NCBI GenBank assembly: GCA_963781595.1
Contig: CAWAGG010000001.1
Location: 248,001 to 312,000, forward strand
Source of the DNA: JBEDUK01 sp963781595
GTDB taxonomy: Bacteria > Actinomycetota > UBA4738
Length of the DNA stretch: 64,000 nucleotides
Direction: 5' to 3'
Of the stretch, positions 60,034 to 64,000 are shown one piece after another. Numbering within the stretch: position 1 is the first letter of the stretch; every line of letters begins with the position of its first letter. Below the pieces are notes generated by a model. The model was not told the origin of the DNA. It made no database searches and saw only the letters and a program-made list of their open reading frames with translations. Position numbers and translations under genes: made by a program.

Positions 60034-61239
60034 GTGGGGGAACACTCGCGCCAAGAGGTGGCTCGGAAAGCCGGCGTCGATCCCGACTACGTCGATCGGT
60101 TGGTCGGGCTCGGGATCCTGAAGCCCGGTACGGGAGACACGTTCTCGCCGGGAGACGTCCGGAGGGCGCGCTGGGTGCGGAGCTTGGAGCAGGCCGGCGT
60201 TCCCCTCGACCGGATGGCGGCCGCCGTCCGCGACGGAGCTCTCTCGTTCTCCTACCTCGACGCGAGCGCGTACGATCGATTCGCCGGGCTCAGCACGACG
60301 ACCTTCCGTGAGCTGAGCGCCGCTACTGACATCCCCCTGGAGCTCCTGAAGGTGGTCCGTGAAGCTCTCGGGTACGCGGAGCCACGGCCCGAGGACCATG
60401 TCCGTGATGACGAATTGTCGATCGTGTCAGCGCTCGAGCTGCTGCTCTCGTCCGGGATCCGGCCCGTCGTCATCGAGCGGTGGCTTCGGGTGTGCGCGGA
60501 CGGTCTGCGCCGGATCGCCGAGACCGAAGAGGACTGGTGGAAGACGGAAGTCGAACAGCCTCTGCTCCGAGCGGGGATGACGGGGGGCCAGATGCTGGCT
60601 GCGCAGGCGGACATCGGGTCGCGGCTGAACCCCCCGATGGAGCAGGTCCTCTTCGCCATCTACCACGGACAGCAGGAGCACGCCTGGACCAAGAACAATG
60701 TCGAGGGCGTGGAGGGCGCGCTGGAGAAGGCGGGCCTGTACAGCCGGTTGCGCCGCCCGCCGGCGGTTTGCTTCCTCGATATCACCGGGTACACGCAGCT
60801 CACCGAGGAGCGGGGGGACGAGGCCGCGGCTGACCTGGCGGAGACGCTGGCCACCCTGGTCCGGCGGTCCTCCCAGGAGCATGGGGGACAGCCGGTGAAG
60901 TGGCTCGGCGACGGCGTGATGTTCTACTTCCCTGACCCGGGCAACGGCGTGGTGGCCGCGCTCGAGATGGTGGAGGGCGTCGCCGCCCACGCCCTTCCGC
61001 CCGCCCGCGTCGGGATCCACGCCGGGCCGGTCGTCTTCCAGGAGGGTGACTACTTCGGCCGGACGGTGAACATCGCAGCGAGGATCGCCGACTACGCGAG
61101 ACCCGGCGAGGTGCTGGTGAGCCAGGAGGTCGTGGACGCGATCGACGGAGCGCCGGTGACGTTCACGCAGATCGGGCCCGTCGAGTTGAAGGGCGTGTCC
61201 GGTACCATCCGTCTCCACACGGCCCGGCGGGTCGCGTGA
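60034..61239 (+). CDS. MerR-like HTH fused to a class III nucleotidyl cyclase domain
   Basis: A 401-residue protein. Residues ~3-70 resemble a MerR HTH (RQEVARKAGVDPDYVDRLVG then LGILKPGTGDTFSPGDVRRA and SLEQAGVPLDRMAAAVRDG). A helical region follows (~75-225). Residues ~240-401 are a class III cyclase: AVCFLDITGYTQLTEERGDE with metal Asp249, QPVKWLGDGVMFYFPDPGNG with Asp293, and RVGIHAGPVVFQEGDYFGRT then VNIAARIADYARPGEVLVS. GTG 60034 follows a TACGAT box at eight bases. DNA binding plus cyclic-nucleotide synthesis in one chain is unusual. Confidence 0.82.
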   Translation: MGEHSRQEVARKAGVDPDYVDRLVGLGILKPGTGDTFSPGDVRRARWVRSLEQAGVPLDRMAAAVRDGALSFSYLDASAYDRFAGLSTTTFRELSAATDIPLELLKVVREALGYAEPRPEDHVRDDELSIVSALELLLSSGIRPVVIERWLRVCADGLRRIAETEEDWWKTEVEQPLLRAGMTGGQMLAAQADIGSRLNPPMEQVLFAIYHGQQEHAWTKNNVEGVEGALEKAGLYSRLRRPPAVCFLDITGYTQLTEERGDEAAADLAETLATLVRRSSQEHGGQPVKWLGDGVMFYFPDPGNGVVAALEMVEGVAAHALPPARVGIHAGPVVFQEGDYFGRTVNIAARIADYARPGEVLVSQEVVDAIDGAPVTFTQIGPVELKGVSGTIRLHTARRVA

Positions 61240-61382
61240 GGATCCCGGGGTGGCGATCCGCCGCCGGCAGCGACGTCACGTCACGGGATCGTTCGGGCCG
61301 GTGACGAAGGGGCAGGCCGAGTACTGGAACGGTTGCACGATCACTGAGACCCCTCCAGCGCCTGGGGATCTTCGCCGATGGC

Positions 61383-61856
61383 TCAGGTGCGCTCGACCCG
61401 GCTGAACCCCCGTTCCGGGCGCCAGGACTCGACGACGAGCCGGTCGCCGGCGTCGTTCAGATGCGTGAACACCGCCTCGGAGATGTCGACGGCGAACCGG
61501 CCGGCGCCGGCGACCTGGGGATCGTCGCCGACGTCGACCTCGATCGCCCGTCCGGCGATCTTCGATTCACCGCGCCACTCCCGCGGTGCACCATCGGGTG
61601 GATCCTCCGTCGGGCTGTGGACCGCCAGACGCGGATCGCGCTCGATGTCGTGGAGCTTCACGGATGCGGGCATCATGCCCAGGTACACCTGACCGTCGGC
61701 GAACTCGACCTCGATCCCGCTGATGCGCGGGGAGCCGTCCGAACGTAGCGTCGCCACCGTCTTGTGCTTGCGGATGTCGAAGCAACGTCGAACGCTCTCC
61801 GCGAGCGCCGGCTCCGCTGTCGCGAACTCCGCCCACGTGACCACGGTCCCACCCAT
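61383..61856 (-). CDS. pyridoxamine 5'-phosphate oxidase-like (split-barrel) protein
   Basis: A 157-residue protein. RCFDIRKHKTVATLRSDGSP then RISGIEVEFADGQVYLGMMP and ASVKLHDIERDPRLAVHSPT are the FMN/F420-binding split-barrel pattern. A beta-rich end holds AVFTHLNDAGDRLVVESWRP. The family includes F420-dependent and FMN-dependent oxidoreductases; the role here is unknown. Start at ATG 61856, which overlaps a TAGGAT box. Confidence 0.82.
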   Translation of the reverse strand: MGGTVVTWAEFATAEPALAESVRRCFDIRKHKTVATLRSDGSPRISGIEVEFADGQVYLGMMPASVKLHDIERDPRLAVHSPTEDPPDGAPREWRGESKIAGRAIEVDVGDDPQVAGAGRFAVDISEAVFTHLNDAGDRLVVESWRPERGFSRVERT

Positions 61857-61886
61857 CCTACGTGCGGGGTGGTCACGGTCGTGCGC

Positions 61887-62704
61887 TCAGCCGATCGCCT
61901 CTCCCCCGAGCCGCCGGGCGACCGCGTGCAGCACCGACCCGCATCCCATCGAAGGCCAGAACCGGCTGGCGTCGCGGTTCGCCGACTCGAAGTCGACCGC
62001 GCACCTCGCGAACCCGGCCTCCGCGGCCCACGCCAGAGCGACCGCGAAGAGCGCCGCACCGATCCCGCGCCGCCGGGCCTCCGGCTCGACGAAACGGGCC
62101 GTCGCAGCGGATCACGTCCGACCCGGCGAGCGCGAGCGTCTCGGCACGATCGGCTCGAACGAGAGGAACCCGATCGGCGAAGGACCGTCGACGGCGAGCC
62201 AGACCGGCTGCCTCCGACGCTCCCGCGCGGCGCACGTCGACGCCCTCGGGCGCGCGTGGAGGCGTCAGGTCGCGCACCGTGTCGACCACGACACGTCCGA
62301 ACCCGAGGTCATGCCAGGCGGCTTCGCCGTCAGCGTCTCGCGCCCAGAGCGTGACCGTGTGCACCGGTCGAAGCTGCTCGCGCCACACCTCCGACGCGGC
62401 GCCGTAGAGCCTCCGCGCCATGTCCGGCTCCGGCGCGACGTGGGGCCCACTCGGGGACGTACGCGACCTCCGCGCCCCAGAAGTGGAACCCGTACGCGCC
62501 GATGAACGGGACGACCTCACCGCCTCGAAGGCGGCCACGCCGAGCCGATGGTCCGCGACATCCCGGAGACGGCGCGCCACCTCGCCGGCGTCCTCGAGGT
62601 TCGGCCGGAGCAGCGGCTCCTGCGCGCGCGCCCAGCGCGCGCTCGGCCACGAGCGCAGCCGCCGCCTCGACGTGTTCGATGCCGAACGGAACGATCTCCC
62701 TCAT
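61887..62704 (-). CDS. GNAT-family acetyltransferase, frameshifted
   Basis: From ATG 62704 (MREIVPFGIEHVEAAAALVA) to TGA 61887 the pieces read as one ~272-residue protein with two GNAT-like halves. VVPFIGAYGFHFWGAEVAYV, YGAASEVWREQLRPVHTVTL, HDLGFGRVVVDTVRDL, RRRGIGAALFAVALAWAAEA and SRFWPSMGC are in order, with the second half carrying the R/Q-x-x-G-x-G/A acetyl-CoA loop. They lie in three frames with several indels. Given the pattern elsewhere, sequence error is as likely as gene decay. Confidence 0.65.
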
Positions 62705-62880
62705 GTCAGCGCGGAGCGTATATGGCCTGTTCGACGGCGCGTGCTGACCGAAGGTCCGATCCGCGCCGACCGAGCCAACGACCTGACCGTGGGGGTGAGC
62801 TGCGGCCGGCCGCCACATCGAACCGGGCTCGCCGGCCTCGTAGCTCAAGGCCGGTGAGCGACCCGTCGCCGTTCGAAGGG

Positions 62881-63048
62881 CTACCGAGGGTCCGGACCCC
62901 TCCTCTTCGGCACGGCGATCCGGAGCGCGATGATGACGCCGGCTCCGACGAGCGCCTCGGCCCAGTTGCGCTGGGCGATCCCGACGACCATGAGCACGAA
63001 ACTGGCGAGCGCGACCGCGATCCCGATCCACGCGAGGCGTTTGTCCAT
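62881..63048 (-). CDS. small two-helix membrane protein
   Basis: A 55-residue protein, MDKRLAWIGIAVALASFVLM then VVGIAQRNWAEALVGAGVII and ALRIAVPKRRGPDPR. Two hydrophobic segments with a short loop and a basic C-terminal tail. It follows the S8 peptidase gene by 95 bases on the same strand. No homologue recognised. Confidence 0.5.
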   Translation of the reverse strand: MDKRLAWIGIAVALASFVLMVVGIAQRNWAEALVGAGVIIALRIAVPKRRGPDPR

Positions 63049-63143
63049 CGCCCGACCGGTCCTCCCGTCGACTGCACCTGTGGGACGCGAGCTGCTCGGC
63101 CCGTCAGCCGAGCAGCTCGATCCCACCGAAGGATCCGCCGAAC

Positions 63144-64000
63144 CTACGCGGCCGGCCTCAGATCCGCCTCGAGCTTCCGTGCCTTCGTGACCGCCGCGAA
63201 CGCGTCCACGCGACCGTGGCCCCACACGTCGTTGAACTTCTTGTTCCCACCGCAGGACGTGTTCTTCACGCGGATCGCCGTCGACGACAGGATCTTCTTC
63301 GTCGCGTCGATGTCGCCCCGCAACGCCGGCGCACCGGACCAGATCAGGGCGACCGTCGCCGCGACGTGCGGCGTAGCCATCGACGTCCCGCTCTCCGCGC
63401 CGTAGGTGTTCGTCGGGAGGCTGCTGCGGACGTTCACGCCGGGAGCCGTGATGTCGGGCTTCGTGGTTCCGCCGCCCAGCGGCGACGGGCCCCGACTGGA
63501 GAAGCTCGCGATGACGTTGTTGATGTCGTGCGCGCCCATCGTGTAGCTCTCCGGATACGAGCCCGGGTTCCGCAGCGAACTGCAGGACGGCCCCTCGTTC
63601 CCTGCTGCCCACGCCGGGAACATGCCCGAGGCGATCCAGGCGTCGACCGTGGCCCGGTACCACGTGTCCGAGTCGTCGAAATAGCCCCAGGAGTTGCTGA
63701 CGATGTCGGGGCGGAGTTCCGGCTTCGGCTTCTTGCCGTTCAGTTTCGTCGGCGCGAGCATCCACTGCCCGGAGTCCAGGAGGGCCTGATCGGTGCCGTT
63801 CCCGTTGGGGAGCGCGTCGGCCTCGATCCACTTCGCGCCCGGCGCGACGCCGATCTGGTTCGAACCACCGTCGTCACCGACCATGGTCCCCATGGTGTGC
63901 GTGCCGTGGCCGAACGTATCGCAGGGCTTGCCCGGGCACGCGTGCAGCGGGTCGAACCAGTTGTAGTTGTGGTCGAAGCTGCCGCCGCCCTGGTTCCCCC
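63144..64000 (-). CDS. S8 serine peptidase, 5' end outside the window
   Basis: At least 285 residues of a subtilisin-like protease; the N-terminus lies beyond 64000. The His motif is TFGHGTHTMGTMVGDD, the Asn is in FPAWAAGNEGPSCS, and the Ser is in AESGTSMATPHVAATVALIW. SSRGPSPLGGGTTKPDITAP is also typical. Two Cys-containing loops (HACPGKPC, NTSCGG) suggest an exported, disulfide-bonded enzyme. Distinct from the cytoplasmic subtilase at 47251. Confidence 0.92.
   Translation of the reverse strand, partial: GNQGGGSFDHNYNWFDPLHACPGKPCDTFGHGTHTMGTMVGDDGGSNQIGVAPGAKWIEADALPNGNGTDQALLDSGQWMLAPTKLNGKKPKPELRPDIVSNSWGYFDDSDTWYRATVDAWIASGMFPAWAAGNEGPSCSSLRNPGSYPESYTMGAHDINNVIASFSSRGPSPLGGGTTKPDITAPGVNVRSSLPTNTYGAESGTSMATPHVAATVALIWSGAPALRGDIDATKKILSSTAIRVKNTSCGGNKKFNDVWGHGRVDAFAAVTKARKLEADLRPAA

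Overview
The window is a high-GC chromosomal segment, with roughly two thirds or more G+C by eye. It most likely comes from an actinomycete-like bacterium (Actinomycetota), perhaps a deep-branching lineage. The evidence is an HspR/HAIR-controlled dnaK operon, a compact monoderm-type Tad pilus locus with a DUF4244 pilin, a DUF5318 gene beside a bifunctional PBP1, an EtfD-like Fe-S membrane protein, an LLM/F420-type oxidoreductase, and several GTG/TTG starts behind TANNNT boxes. Genus and species cannot be read from the sequence.

Layout. 1-3713 (-): purine genes in transcription order purA-purD-purE-purB, full of frameshifts. 3792-9651: a secreted sugar dehydrogenase, aconitase with two palindromes at its promoter, an IclR regulator, an aminotransferase remnant and a small metallopeptidase. 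9690-12442: MBL hydrolase, MFS transporter, LemA. 12622-19852 (-): one heat-shock operon, dnaK-hsp20-grpE-dnaJ-hspR-clpB, behind a HAIR operator. 20064-25415 (+): an MprAB-like two-component pair, an EtfD-like gene, and a response regulator preceded by a kinase-like protein that has only the phosphoacceptor helices. 25482: tRNA-Gly(CCC). 25578-30124 (-): rpsF-ssb-rpsR-rplI-dnaB-nth plus two small membrane proteins, again frameshift-rich, with a LexA-type box ahead of dnaB. 30357-33788 (+): panB and two GT-C-like membrane glycosyltransferases. 33894-36907 (+): a NarL-type regulator and a large PAS histidine kinase. 36956-39713 (-): PBP1 and DUF5318. 39913-45396 (-): tadZ-tadA-tadB-tadC-flp-tadE-tadG.

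From 45841 the region is more accessory. It holds an intracellular subtilase/alpha-beta hydrolase pair, a ferritin-like protein, a HAD phosphatase divergent from an LLM oxidoreductase, a TPR-cyclase, a sarcosine-oxidase-like flavoprotein and tRNA-Sec (55711-55802). The 3' half of that tRNA is repeated at 58059-58117, and the 2.3 kb between carries an alpha/beta hydrolase, a RibD-like reductase and an antitoxin remnant, so it looks like a decayed island. An acyl-CoA ligase, a MerR-like/cyclase fusion, a PNPOx-like protein, a broken GNAT gene and a secreted subtilase cut by the window end follow.

Frameshifts are confined mainly to 1-3700, 25.5-29.7 kb and 61.9-62.7 kb. They hit essential single-copy genes (purA, dnaB, ssb, rpsR, rplI) and are best read as sequence errors, not gene decay. 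No CRISPR array, rRNA or complete mobile element was seen.
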